A stretch of 64,000 nucleotides of DNA from Dyadobacter luteus (GTDB lineage Bacteria > Bacteroidota > Bacteroidia > Cytophagales > Spirosomataceae): positions 79,264-143,263 of the forward strand of contig NZ_QNUL01000018.1 in NCBI RefSeq assembly GCF_003383615.1, read 5' to 3'. Below, one piece after another: positions 1-8,763 of the stretch. A program made the translations under genes and the position numbers. A model generated the notes under the pieces. It was not told the DNA's origin, did not search any database, and saw only the letters and a list, made by a program, of their open reading frames with translations. Positions within the stretch are counted from its first letter, which is position 1, and each line of letters starts with the position of its first letter.

Positions 1-2
1 AT

Positions 3-635
3 TATCCTCAGCCGGATTTTGGCAAGATGACGTTTAGCGTGATGGCAGCAGCCAGCATTACTTATCTACTCCAAAAACAGAAAGATGCTGTAAGTCTTTG
101 TACATTTTCAGACAAGATCGAAGTACAGACCCAGGTCAAATCGACTCCATCGCATGTTCACAAGATCATGCTTGAACTGAATAATGTTCTGCAGAGTAAT
201 AAGCCTTTACATAAAACTTCAGTTGCAGAAGTTTTGCATGAGATTGCAGAAAAAATACATAAACGCTCTCTGGTTGTGATTTTCAGTGATATGTTTGATA
301 ATCCTGATGAAGCAGAGCACATTTTCTCAGCACTCCAGCATCTGCGCCACAATCTCCATGAAGTTCTCCTGTTTCATGTTACAGATAAGAAAACAGAGGA
401 GTCCTTCGATTTTGAAAACCGTCCATATGAATTCATCGACCTGGAATCGGGAGAAAAAGTGAAGGTACAACCGGAACAGGTACGCGAAACTTACCGTCAG
501 TCGGTCAGTGAATTTTATAGAAAACTGAAACTGAAATGCGGACAATATAAAATTGATTTTATAGACGCCGACATTGCACAGGGATTCGATCCTATTCTAA
601 CCGCATATTTAGTCAAGCATTCAAAAATGAGGTGA
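3..635 (+). CDS. DUF58 family protein, 5'-truncated by the window edge
   Basis: The frame is open to the left edge, so the N-terminus lies outside the window; about 210 C-terminal residues remain. The segment with YLLQKQKDAVSLCTF matches the conserved core of DUF58 proteins, where a QxDxVGL-type stretch follows a small-residue helix, and LVVIFSDMFD looks like a vWA-like beta strand ending in an acidic residue. DUF58 proteins are usually about 300 residues and are encoded beside MoxR-type AAA ATPases, often in gene sets for envelope or metal-dependent assembly. The partner would lie to the left and cannot be seen. The gene ends 34 nt before the next lipoprotein gene on the same strand. The family call is good; the molecular role is unknown. 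Confidence 0.8.
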   Translation, partial: YPQPDFGKMTFSVMAAASITYLLQKQKDAVSLCTFSDKIEVQTQVKSTPSHVHKIMLELNNVLQSNKPLHKTSVAEVLHEIAEKIHKRSLVVIFSDMFDNPDEAEHIFSALQHLRHNLHEVLLFHVTDKKTEESFDFENRPYEFIDLESGEKVKVQPEQVRETYRQSVSEFYRKLKLKCGQYKIDFIDADIAQGFDPILTAYLVKHSKMR

Positions 636-669
636 TTTTTTCTGACATTTGGTATCCGATTTTACCATA

Positions 670-1818
670 ATGATGAAAAAACTCCTACCCCTATCAATTC
701 TTTTTTTTGTCACATTACTACTTACAGGATGTGGATCTGCCAAGAAGTCGTTAAAAAAAGGTAACTACGACGATTCAGTATTTCGCAGTGTCGAAAAACT
801 CAGCAGCAATCCTAAACATACTTCATCAGCAGATATTCTCAAAGTAGCCTACCCGGCCGCAATGGAACAATACCTCAGACAAATCAACCTGGCTCATACA
901 TCTACAAATCCTTTCAGGTTTGAAGATGAACTAAAATCTTATGAAAGCCTCAATGCTCTGTACCGCGCTGTAAGCAGTTGTTCGGCCTGTATCATTATAG
1001 TTACTCCGCGGGATTTCCAGAAGGATGAAGACAAGGTAAGAGAGACTGCCGCAACAACGAGATATAACGAAGCTGAGCTGTTGTTAGCGGAAGGAGACAG
1101 AATGAAAGCCAGAACAGCTTATCAGCATTTTGAAAAAGCAGATTTTCTGATTCCCGGTTTTCGGGATGTTAAAGAAAGACTAAAGCAGGCCTACCATATC
1201 GCATCATTTAAGGTAGTGGTAGAGCAAGTGCTTGTAACCTCCAGAACCTATAAGCTCAGTAACGAGTATTTCCAGAATGCGATTGATCAATTCCTGCAAA
1301 CAAGTCCTCAGCTCAACAAGTTTGTACGATTCTATACTCCTGATGAAGCCACACAAATCGGTCTGCAACCAGATCACGTCATTACCTTACAATTTGATGA
1401 CTTCGTAGTAGGACAAACCCTGATTGAAAAAAATACCGAAACCTTTACAGGCACGGACAGTGTCAAAGTTGCCGAGAAGACGGTGGGCAGAATCAAGATC
1501 CCGATATATGAAAAAGTTACTGCCAAATTCACCCACACTCAAAAGATGGTTCATTCTTCCGGTTTGCTGGATATGCAGATCCGTGAATTTAAATCCCACC
1601 GGATCGTAACTCAGGATAAATTCAATGGCGAGTACAACTGGATGTGTGAATGGGCAAGTTTCATCGGAGACGAGCGCGCACTCACTTACGGGCAACTACG
1701 TATGACCAAAAGCAAAGAATTAGCGCCGCCTCCGCCACAGGAGCTATTTATCGAGTTCAGCAAGCCTATTTATGACAGAGTAACGTCGAAGTTAAGAAAC
1801 TTTTACGCGAAATATTAA
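670..1818 (+). CDS. Lipoprotein of unknown function
   Basis: About 382 residues. The start is set at the ATG at 670 (a second ATG follows at 673) because this gives a compact type II signal peptide, a hydrophobic core and then the lipobox LTGC at residues 16-19; an in-frame TTG at 649 would only add non-signal residues. After the lipid-anchored Cys the protein is soluble and alpha-helical to about residue 190, with a KARTAYQHFEKADFLIPGF stretch that looks TPR-like, and then has beta-rich sequence with FTHTQKMVHSSGLLDMQI. It is probably anchored in the outer membrane facing the periplasm. I do not recognise a named family. It may be co-transcribed with the DUF58 gene just upstream. Confidence 0.7.
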   Translation: MMKKLLPLSILFFVTLLLTGCGSAKKSLKKGNYDDSVFRSVEKLSSNPKHTSSADILKVAYPAAMEQYLRQINLAHTSTNPFRFEDELKSYESLNALYRAVSSCSACIIIVTPRDFQKDEDKVRETAATTRYNEAELLLAEGDRMKARTAYQHFEKADFLIPGFRDVKERLKQAYHIASFKVVVEQVLVTSRTYKLSNEYFQNAIDQFLQTSPQLNKFVRFYTPDEATQIGLQPDHVITLQFDDFVVGQTLIEKNTETFTGTDSVKVAEKTVGRIKIPIYEKVTAKFTHTQKMVHSSGLLDMQIREFKSHRIVTQDKFNGEYNWMCEWASFIGDERALTYGQLRMTKSKELAPPPPQELFIEFSKPIYDRVTSKLRNFYAKY

Positions 1819-1824
1819 TGGAGG

Positions 1825-1866
1825 CAGTCAGCCGTCGGCTATCTGCAGTCAACTTTCAACCAAACC
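1825..1866. repeat. Degenerate heptamer array (6 units)
   Basis: Begins six bases after the lipoprotein stop. It reads in strict 7-nt phase as cagtcag, ccgtcgg, ctatctg, cagtcaa, ctttcaa, ccaaacc, with the pattern CNNTCNR in most units. It lies between convergent genes (the upstream lipoprotein and radA). The first units are nearly the same as those of the array at 23938. Confidence 0.75.
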
Positions 1867-1901
1867 TGTCAGACTAAACTTTTTGGTTTCGGATAACCGC
1901 A

Positions 1902-3275
1902 CTATTGTCCCAAAAACAAATCCATAAACAGCTGATCAAGATGTGCGACGGGCACCACTTTCATTTGTGGTCTGTCAAGCTCCAAACCTTTGCTGTTGTA
2001 TTTCGATATATACATTTTCTTAAAACCCAGTTTTTCCGCTTCGGATATTCTGCTTTCTATCCGATTCACAGCCCTTACTTCTCCACCAAGCCCTACTTCT
2101 GCTGCGAAACAGACCGAGGCAGGAATAAATTTATCTTCATAAGACGATACCAGAGAAGCAATAACGGCCAAGTCAATGGCTGGGTCTTCTACACGTAACC
2201 CACCTGCTACATTCAGAAAAACATCCTGTACACCCAACCGGAAACCGCCGCGCTTTTCCAATACTGCAAGCAACATTTGCAAACGTTTGGCATCAAATCC
2301 TGTACTGCTCCTTTGCGGCGTTCCATAGGTTGCAACACTCACCAGAGACTGGATTTCTATCATCAGAGGTCTGTTGCCTTCCATCATGGAGCCAATCGCA
2401 ATACCACTTACGGGTTCGTCACGCTGCGAAATAAGAATCTCCGAAGGATTACTTACTTCCCTCAAACCGGCTCCATGCATTTCATAGATTCCAAGCTCGG
2501 ATGTGCTCCCGAAACGGTTCTTGATCGTACGCAAAATCCTGTAAGTCGTGTGCCGGTCACCTTCAAACTGAAGCACAGTATCCACCATATGCTCCAAAAC
2601 CTTGGGGCCAGCCAGAGAACCATCCTTCGTAATATGTCCAATCAAAAACACCGGAACGCCTGTGTCTTTCGCATACTTCATGTACTCAGCCGTACACTCG
2701 CGTACCTGAGAAACACTGCCTGCTCCCGACTCTATATAAGTTGACTGCATCGTCTGGATGGAATCAATTACAAGCACTTCAGGCTTAAATTCTTCAATCT
2801 GTCTGAAAATGTTTTCAGTATGCGTTTCAGTTAAAATGTAACATTTATCGCTCTGATAAGCCATCCGCTCAGCCCTCATTTTAATCTGCTGCTCCGACTC
2901 CTCCCCGGAAACGTACAAAACACGCTTATCGGATAAGGTAAGTGCAATTTGCAGCATCAGAGTCGATTTACCGATTCCCGGCTCCCCTCCTATCAGCACG
3001 AGCGAACCTTGTACAATACCACCACCCAGCACCCTGTTCAGCTCACCATCCTTAGTGATAATACGGGGTTCATTTTCATATACAATTTCAGTAATTGCCT
3101 TCGGCCGGCTTGCCAGATTCACTGACTTCCAGGTTACACCAGGCTTTTTGTCTTCCTTTTCAATCACTTCCTGAACAAGCGTATTCCATTCTCCGCAGGA
3201 GGGACATCTTCCCACCCATTTGGGTGAATTATACCCACATTCCTGACAGAAATAGGCAGTTTTGGCTTTGGCCAT
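1902..3275 (-). CDS. radA: DNA repair protein RadA (Sms)
   Basis: 457 residues, the normal RadA length. The protein is a RecA-like, DnaB-type ATPase that promotes branch migration during recombinational repair. From the N-terminus: a C4 zinc finger at about residues 10-27 (CQECG and CPSCGEW), Walker A GEPGIGKST near residue 100, the RadA-specific KNRFGS motif near residue 255, and a C-terminal Lon-protease-like domain carrying DLAVIASLVSS and EVGLGGEVRAV. ATG start. It is divergent from the outer-membrane protein gene at 3437, so both promoters must lie in the 160-bp AT-rich gap. Nothing unusual was seen. Confidence 0.97.
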   Translation of the reverse strand: MAKAKTAYFCQECGYNSPKWVGRCPSCGEWNTLVQEVIEKEDKKPGVTWKSVNLASRPKAITEIVYENEPRIITKDGELNRVLGGGIVQGSLVLIGGEPGIGKSTLMLQIALTLSDKRVLYVSGEESEQQIKMRAERMAYQSDKCYILTETHTENIFRQIEEFKPEVLVIDSIQTMQSTYIESGAGSVSQVRECTAEYMKYAKDTGVPVFLIGHITKDGSLAGPKVLEHMVDTVLQFEGDRHTTYRILRTIKNRFGSTSELGIYEMHGAGLREVSNPSEILISQRDEPVSGIAIGSMMEGNRPLMIEIQSLVSVATYGTPQRSSTGFDAKRLQMLLAVLEKRGGFRLGVQDVFLNVAGGLRVEDPAIDLAVIASLVSSYEDKFIPASVCFAAEVGLGGEVRAVNRIESRISEAEKLGFKKMYISKYNSKGLELDRPQMKVVPVAHLDQLFMDLFLGQ

Positions 3276-3436
3276 AGGGGTTATCTAAAGTTTGTTTGTC
3301 TTAACTGAACAACAAAATAGTGCAAAAAATCTCCTAAAACGGTTATCCAAAATCCGTTTACTCAAAAAATAAAAATGACGGGTATAGTTTTTTGCATTCT
3401 GACGTTATTATCCGGTTTTAAATTAATTTCTGATCC

Positions 3437-4156
3437 ATGAAGATCCCGACAAAATTAGCCTGCTCATGCTTTTTACTGATGCTCATCGGTACAACAGCGG
3501 CTCAGGCACAAAAAAAAGGTTTTGCATTTGGCATTAAGGGAGGGGTAAATCTTTCCAGGCTCACAATGGGAGATGTTTTCACCACACGTTACGACGACGC
3601 AGGAAATCCCTATCTGGGATATGATGGCAAGGAAGTAAGAGATAATCTTAAACAGAGCTTCAGCACACGTACAGGAGCTGTGGGCGGTATATATGCGCGA
3701 TTTGGGCGTACGATATTTATCCAGCCTGAAGTACTGGTTTCTACGAAAGGAGGAACTTTTGACATTATTCGCAACGATCAGCAAACACCTGTTACCACCT
3801 CAGTAAATATAAAGTACAGCAATATTGATGTGCCTTTGCTGATTGGTTTAAAGGGCGGTCCTTTCAGGATTTTGGCGGGGCCGGTTACCTCATTCCGGAT
3901 TGGTGATAACCAACGCCTTCGCGATGCATTCCGTCAGTACACTTCAAATCTTGGTGATGCGATGTCTGAAGCGGCATTTGGATACCAGTTAGGAGCTGGT
4001 CTGGATCTGGGCAGTTTCAGTCTGGACGTGAGAAAAGAGGGATCTTTCACTAATTTGGCAAGCTTCGAACTGGAAGGACAGCCTGTAGACGGAAAGAGTT
4101 CTGTGAAACAAAAAATTACCTCATGGCAGGTAACACTGGGTATTAAAATTTTCTGA
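3437..4156 (+). CDS. PorT-family outer-membrane beta-barrel protein
   Basis: 239 residues with a signal peptide ending near AQAQ (about residue 25). The body begins FAFGIKGGVNLSRL, the typical first strand of the small Bacteroidota outer-membrane barrels annotated as PorT or outer-membrane beta-barrel (OMP_b-brl_2). It continues with alternating strands such as FIQPEVLVSTKGG and GYQLGAGLDLGSFSLDVR and ends ITSWQVTLGIKIF with a terminal Phe, as expected for BAM-dependent insertion. It is monocistronic by position: radA is divergent and the LytTR gene is convergent. Its substrate or partner is unknown; real PorT is a type IX secretion component, but this general resemblance does not show that role. 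Confidence 0.8.
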   Translation: MKIPTKLACSCFLLMLIGTTAAQAQKKGFAFGIKGGVNLSRLTMGDVFTTRYDDAGNPYLGYDGKEVRDNLKQSFSTRTGAVGGIYARFGRTIFIQPEVLVSTKGGTFDIIRNDQQTPVTTSVNIKYSNIDVPLLIGLKGGPFRILAGPVTSFRIGDNQRLRDAFRQYTSNLGDAMSEAAFGYQLGAGLDLGSFSLDVRKEGSFTNLASFELEGQPVDGKSSVKQKITSWQVTLGIKIF

Positions 4157-4183
4157 TACTGTCAATTACACTCAATAACATAT

Positions 4184-4221
4184 TAAAAAAACAAGTAGCC
4201 TTCGATCCAAGCGAAGGCTAC
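4184..4221 (-). terminator. Rho-independent terminator of the LytTR gene
   Basis: Perfect 10-bp stem gtagccttcg/cgaaggctac with a 7-nt loop. On the minus-strand transcript the stem is followed by a U run (the A run at 4184-4191). There is no T run on the plus side, so it mainly serves the minus-strand gene at 4258. Confidence 0.8.
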
Positions 4222-4257
4222 TGTATGTTATAAATAACCCACTAATTTAATTCACAG

Positions 4258-4650
4258 CTATGCTGTCGCACTGATATCAGCGTGATCAAGAATACCCGTG
4301 ATTTCCTTCATTTTTCTGCGAGATATAGACACTTCCTTGCCACAAGACATTTTCAATGTTCTTTCTTCCTCAATACGCTCTACTACATATTTGGTATTCA
4401 CAAGATAGGATTTATGTACTCTCACAAAATCTGAATCCAGATTCATGGCTAATGATTTCAAGGTTTTTGAAACCAGATATTTTTTGCCTGATGTCGTATA
4501 TATATATGTATAATTACCTTCTCCTTCCATGAAAGTGATCATATCAGGAGACAGAAATATAGTCCTTCCCATGGACTGTACGGAAACGTAAGTAGCACCT
4601 GAATTACTGGCTGTAATGCCTGGAAGCGGAACCGATGTAAAAGTTTTCAT
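4258..4650 (-). CDS. Stand-alone LytTR DNA-binding protein
   Basis: 130 residues from the ATG at 4650 (an in-frame TTG 12 nt upstream is less likely). Almost the whole protein is a LytTR domain: DMITFMEGEGNYTYIYTTSGKKYL is the conserved stretch in which an EGxxNYT motif precedes the hairpin, followed by DSDFVRVHKSYLVN, the hallmark FxRxHxSxLVN motif. There is no receiver domain, membrane segment or sensor, so it must be controlled by its own level or by a partner. The upstream region is rich in TACG/ACGTA dyads (see 4727-4827), which could be autoregulatory sites. The ATG-proximal 25 residues are low in conserved features. Confidence 0.9.
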   Translation of the reverse strand: MKTFTSVPLPGITASNSGATYVSVQSMGRTIFLSPDMITFMEGEGNYTYIYTTSGKKYLVSKTLKSLAMNLDSDFVRVHKSYLVNTKYVVERIEEERTLKMSCGKEVSISRRKMKEITGILDHADISATA

Positions 4651-4726
4651 ATCGCTGGACAATTATATTGTTCTGTATTTCTGATTCAAATTTACGGCAA
4701 TACAACCCCTCAGGTAAATACGTAAT

Positions 4727-4827
4727 AATACGCGCGTATTCACAATCGATTGATTTTCAAATTTTTAATAAAATTTACTAAGCAAAAATGCGTAAGCTGC
4801 CGTATTAAAACACGTAATTTTACGCAT
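4727..4827. promoter_or_regulatory. Clustered dyads between the LytTR gene and pheS
   Basis: Contains a perfect 14-bp palindrome aatacgcgcgtatt (4727-4740) and an inverted repeat atgcgtaa (4788-4795) / ttacgcat (4820-4827). Several further copies of TACG or ACGTA lie between them. The site is just upstream of the minus-strand LytTR gene and distal to the pheS promoter, so it is a plausible operator region for the LytTR protein. This is inference from position and symmetry only. Confidence 0.4.
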
Positions 4828-4912
4828 ATACGAAAATGAGCTATTAAAGCGCTTTTTTGTAAATATCAGGTCTATATGAAGTGTTCATCGTTTCAACCCG
4901 TTCAACATTATT

Positions 4913-4920
4913 TATATTTG
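4913..4920 (+). promoter_or_regulatory. Candidate -7 element of the pheS promoter
   Basis: tatatttg matches the Bacteroidota sigma-A -7 consensus TAnnTTTG. It would start transcription near 4926 and leave a leader of about 115 nt before the pheS ATG. No convincing -33 TTG was seen at the expected distance. Confidence 0.45.
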
Positions 4921-5040
4921 TACCGCTTTGGGGAGACACTGCGCTGAACGTGTAGTCTTTCACCTGGAGCAATCGAAGCAAATACAACATTGGAATGAGC
5001 AGGAAATAAGCCTGTCATTTCCCTCATAAAAATTAAGAAT

Positions 5041-6081
5041 ATGATTACCGACCGGGTAAAGGAACTCATCTCAGAAATAGATCAGACAAGTATTGCTAAT
5101 AAGGAGCAGCTTGAAGCATACCGCATGCGCTTTATCAGTAAAAAAGGCGCAGTTTCAGAACTGTTTGATGAACTTAAAAACGTGGCTCCGGAAAATCGCC
5201 GGGCTATGGGGCAGGAACTGAACACGCTGAAAAACCGTGCTCAGGAACGTTTTCAGGAGTTTACCGAACAACTTGAAAACAGTGCTGATGAAAAGCCGGA
5301 AATGCTGATCGACCTTACATTGCCTGTCGTTCCCAATCTGCAAGGAAGTCTGCACCCGCTTACGATCGTTCGCAGAAGAATCATTGAGATTTTCGAACGT
5401 ATGGGATTCAATGTTTCCTACGGACCGGAAATCGAAACAGACTGGTATAATTTCAGCGCGCTCAACTTTGCAGACAACCACCCTGCACGTGAAATGCAGG
5501 ATACCTTCTTCATTTCAAAAAGCAAAGGTGAAGTTAAGGACGATGTACTGCTCAGAACGCATACATCCAATGTGCAGGTAAGATTAATGGAGCGCCAGAA
5601 ACCTCCGCTGCGTTCTATCATGCCGGGACGTGTTTTCCGTAATGAAGCCATTTCTGCGCGTGCACACTGCGTGTTTCATCAGGTGGAAGGTCTTTATATT
5701 GACAAAAATGTGAGCTTTAAAGATCTTAAGGATACCTTATACCATTTTGCAAAGGAGATGTTCGGTAAGGATTCCAAAATCAGATTGCGCCCGTCTTACT
5801 TCCCATTTACCGAGCCAAGTGCAGAAATAGATGTGACTTGTTTTATTTGTAAGGGGAAAGGATGTAATATTTGTAAACATACCGGCTGGGTAGAAATCGC
5901 GGGATCAGGTATGGTAGACCCGAACGTACTTGAAAACTGCGGTATCGATAGTCAGGAGTACACAGGATTTGCATTCGGAATGGGTATTGAGCGAATCACC
6001 ATGCTTCGCTACGGCATTAATGACCTGCGCCTGTTCACAGAAAACGATGTGAGATTCTTACGTCAATTTGAAGGAGCGTAA
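5041..6081 (+). CDS. pheS: Phenylalanine--tRNA ligase alpha subunit
   Basis: 346 residues, normal length for bacterial PheS, which with PheT forms the alpha2beta2 enzyme that charges tRNA-Phe. An N-terminal coiled coil (about residues 1-90) is followed by the class II catalytic core: motif 2 region PGRVFRNEAISARAHCVFHQ and motif 3 GFAFGMGIERITMLRYG near the C-terminus. The insert with CFICKGKGC and CKHTGW followed by EIAGSGMV is typical of PheS. pheT is not adjacent: the next gene is on the opposite strand and a strong terminator follows at once. The separated pheS/pheT arrangement is common in Bacteroidota. Confidence 0.98.
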   Translation: MITDRVKELISEIDQTSIANKEQLEAYRMRFISKKGAVSELFDELKNVAPENRRAMGQELNTLKNRAQERFQEFTEQLENSADEKPEMLIDLTLPVVPNLQGSLHPLTIVRRRIIEIFERMGFNVSYGPEIETDWYNFSALNFADNHPAREMQDTFFISKSKGEVKDDVLLRTHTSNVQVRLMERQKPPLRSIMPGRVFRNEAISARAHCVFHQVEGLYIDKNVSFKDLKDTLYHFAKEMFGKDSKIRLRPSYFPFTEPSAEIDVTCFICKGKGCNICKHTGWVEIAGSGMVDPNVLENCGIDSQEYTGFAFGMGIERITMLRYGINDLRLFTENDVRFLRQFEGA

Positions 6082-6108
6082 TAGAATATCGTCATATAGA
6101 AACAAAAA

Positions 6109-6134
6109 ACGGACTGGTCGCCAGTCCGTTTTTT
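6109..6134. terminator. Bidirectional terminator, pheS / esterase
   Basis: Perfect 9-bp stem acggactgg/ccagtccgt with loop tcg, T run on the plus side and A run on the other. It sits between the convergent pheS and esterase genes. Confidence 0.9.
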
Positions 6135-6139
6135 GTATA

Positions 6140-6871
6140 TTAAAACCTTGTTTCAATGTAATAAGGAAGCATTTTCTTCCATACCCACCATTCATGTGGT
6201 ATATCGCTCCCCCATATATCCAGTTCGTGCCGTACATTCTTCGCAGATAATATAGAAGATATCTGTTGAGCATAATCCGGGCGTTCGTAGGCTCCGGATC
6301 CTGTGACGAAATGAATATGCCTGCTCTCACGATAAAGCGAAAGATGCCACTCAGCTCTTAATTGAGCCAAATAATGAACGGGTGAATTGAAGTATACATT
6401 ATCGTCGTAATAGCCATCCGTATATACACTAAGATCATAACAACCACTCATAGCAATGATACCATTGATCAGATCCGGATGTTTGAAAAACAGGTTTGCA
6501 GCATGAAACGCGCCGAAGGAGGCACCCGCTGCGATGATCATATTGTTACTACTTGTCGTGTCTTTGATAAATGGAATTACTTCCTTGATCACGTAATCAT
6601 TATAATGCTGATGCCGAACCGCCTTGTCATAACCATGCATGAATGGATTCAGCCAGCTTTCACCATTGATGCTGTTGATGCAGTAAACCTTTACTTTGCC
6701 AGCATCAATGTAGGGTTGAATACTCTCAATCACTCCGTTCCGCTCATATTCCAAAAAATCTGAGGCGGCTGTAGGAATCAGTAAAAGGGCAAATCCATAG
6801 TGACCATATACAGCCACTTCCATCTCCTTATTCAGTGAAGGGCTATACCATTGCGTAATTTCACGATGCAT
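6140..6871 (-). CDS. Esterase-type alpha/beta hydrolase
   Basis: 243 residues, no signal peptide, so cytoplasmic. It resembles the putative esterase family (PF00756-like). The nucleophile elbow is GASFGAFHAA with Ser in a GxSxG context, and the catalytic His is probably in SDIPHEWWVWKKMLPYY near the C-terminus. The N-terminal EMEVAVYGHYGFALLLIPTA is the first-strand pattern of this family. The ATG at 6871 is the only sensible start. It lies 129 nt downstream of the ATP-grasp gene at 7001-8431 on the same strand and could be in one operon with it. Substrate is unknown. Confidence 0.85.
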   Translation of the reverse strand: MHREITQWYSPSLNKEMEVAVYGHYGFALLLIPTAASDFLEYERNGVIESIQPYIDAGKVKVYCINSINGESWLNPFMHGYDKAVRHQHYNDYVIKEVIPFIKDTTSSNNMIIAAGASFGAFHAANLFFKHPDLINGIIAMSGCYDLSVYTDGYYDDNVYFNSPVHYLAQLRAEWHLSLYRESRHIHFVTGSGAYERPDYAQQISSILSAKNVRHELDIWGSDIPHEWWVWKKMLPYYIETRF

Positions 6872-7000
6872 TTCAGACTACAGGTTTTAGATGTTGATAT
6901 GATATAACAGTTTCCGACAAAGCTAATCCGGTGAAGATGCCACAAAATATAGCAATCACCTATGATAATTAACAGCCTGTCAGCAACTGTTAATCATTAT

Positions 7001-8431
7001 TTAATACAACACCCATGTATCCTTTCCTCCTCCTCCCTGTGACGAATTAACCACCAGCGAACCCTTTCTTAATGCCACACGTGTCAATCCGCCCGGTATT
7101 ACGTTGATATCATCTCCATATAAAATATACGGTCTGAGATCGACATGACGCCCTTCAGAGTGACCATCTACCATACAAGGAACGCGCGACAAAGAAATCG
7201 TTGGCTGAGCAATATAGTTGCGGGGATTATTTCTGATTTTTTCCCTGAACAATTCATGCTCTTCACTGCTGGCTTTTGGCCCGATCAGCATACCGTAACC
7301 ACCTGCTTCATTGGCTTCCTTCACAACAAGCTGATCAATGTGCTCCATCACATAATCAAAATCCTCTTTCTCTCCACAGATATAAGTTCGCACATTGGGT
7401 ATAATCGCTTCCTCTCCCAGGTAATACTGGATAATACGGGGAACGTAAGCGTACACGACTTTATCATCAGCAACACCCGTGCCAGGCGCATTGGCAAGAG
7501 CAACGCGTCCTTTTTTATACACTTCAAAAATGCCCGGAATTCCCAACAGCGAGTCAGGATTGAAGGCCTCAGGATCCAGGAATACATCATCCATTCTTCT
7601 GTAAATCACATCCACAATCTGTAATCCGCTTGTGGTTCGCATTTTCACGTATCCGTCTGAAACCACCAGATCACGCGTATCCACAAGCTCCACGCCCATT
7701 TGCTGAGCGAGGTAGGAATGCTCGAAATAAGCAGAATTATAAATTCCGGGTGTTAAAACGGCAATCGTAGGATTAGGCCTGTCTGCCAGATTTTGAAGCA
7801 TTTGCAATAGTCTGGTAGGATAGTCAGAAACCGGCCTGACTCCCGTGCGTGCCAGTACGTCAGGAAATATTTGCTTCGAAAGTTCACGATTTTCCAGCAT
7901 ATACGACACACCCGAAGGACAGCGTAAATTATCCTCCAGTACCATAAATGTACCATCATCACCTTTAATCAAGTCGGTACCCGTAATATGGCACCAGATC
8001 CCCTTAGGCGGTTTCAAACCGATACAGGGTTTCAGAAAACACTTACTTGACTCTATCAGGTCGCGGGGAACAACACCATCATTCAGAATATTCTGATCAT
8101 TGTATACATCATCAATGAACATATTCAGCGCTTTGATACGCTGCTTTAATCCTTTTTCAAGCCATTCCCATTCAGCATTTGGCAATACACGCGGAATAAT
8201 ATCGATCGGCATAATCCGCTCAGTACCCTCTCCTTCTGAATACACATTGAAAGTAATTCCCATTGATAGCAGCGCACGTTCGGTGGCCAACTGCCGGTTA
8301 GTAAGATCTTCGTGTGTGAGATTTTCAAATTTAGCTTTCAAATGCTCATAGCCTGGCCGGATTCCTCCGTCCGGGGTAAACATCTCGTCAAAGAAATTTT
8401 CCGTTTGATAGCCGGAGAATGAGAAATTCAT
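7001..8431 (-). CDS. Circularly permuted ATP-grasp protein (CP_ATPgrasp_2)
   Basis: 476 residues from the ATG at 8431; an in-frame TTG at 8440 is less likely. It belongs to the DUF404/DUF407 or CP_ATPgrasp type-2 family: MPIDIIPRVLPNAEWEWLEKG, DIYNDQNILNDG-like DVYNDQ, and the C-terminal LVVKEANEAGGYGML, which holds the ATP-binding Lys and Gly-rich loop. Family members are predicted ligases, usually encoded with an alpha-E (DUF403) protein and a transglutaminase-like protein as a putative peptide-synthesis cassette. Here neither partner is next to it: the downstream neighbour is an esterase and the upstream gene is a divergent DUF5723 protein. Reaction and substrate are unknown. Confidence 0.93.
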   Translation of the reverse strand: MNFSFSGYQTENFFDEMFTPDGGIRPGYEHLKAKFENLTHEDLTNRQLATERALLSMGITFNVYSEGEGTERIMPIDIIPRVLPNAEWEWLEKGLKQRIKALNMFIDDVYNDQNILNDGVVPRDLIESSKCFLKPCIGLKPPKGIWCHITGTDLIKGDDGTFMVLEDNLRCPSGVSYMLENRELSKQIFPDVLARTGVRPVSDYPTRLLQMLQNLADRPNPTIAVLTPGIYNSAYFEHSYLAQQMGVELVDTRDLVVSDGYVKMRTTSGLQIVDVIYRRMDDVFLDPEAFNPDSLLGIPGIFEVYKKGRVALANAPGTGVADDKVVYAYVPRIIQYYLGEEAIIPNVRTYICGEKEDFDYVMEHIDQLVVKEANEAGGYGMLIGPKASSEEHELFREKIRNNPRNYIAQPTISLSRVPCMVDGHSEGRHVDLRPYILYGDDINVIPGGLTRVALRKGSLVVNSSQGGGGKDTWVLY

Positions 8432-8763
8432 ACAATACAAAATTTGAATAAGTATATATTAATATTTTACAGAACAATATATGGTCTAAGTTTTTATTTA
8501 CAAAATATATATGAAATATAAATTCATATCACTATTGATAAGCAAAGGTTGGTTTTTTTACAATTTCATCAATTCTTCCTCCGAAACCAACATATGGTCC
8601 ATCCTTAAATAATCATAAAACCATTTTAATAATATCATACCAAACCAGTGGGGTCAAAATTATATTCCGTTCATGATTCCGTACAGGTTGGAAGTCAGGT
8701 GTCCAGACCTTTTCTTTGCACCCGAAATACAGTAAATAAGGTATTCTCCGTTTTACTTCCACT
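8432..8763. other. Intergenic gap between divergent genes
   Basis: AT-rich, with no credible gene. It must hold the promoters of the ATP-grasp gene (minus) and the DUF5723 gene (plus). I could not single out either one with confidence. Confidence 0.6.
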
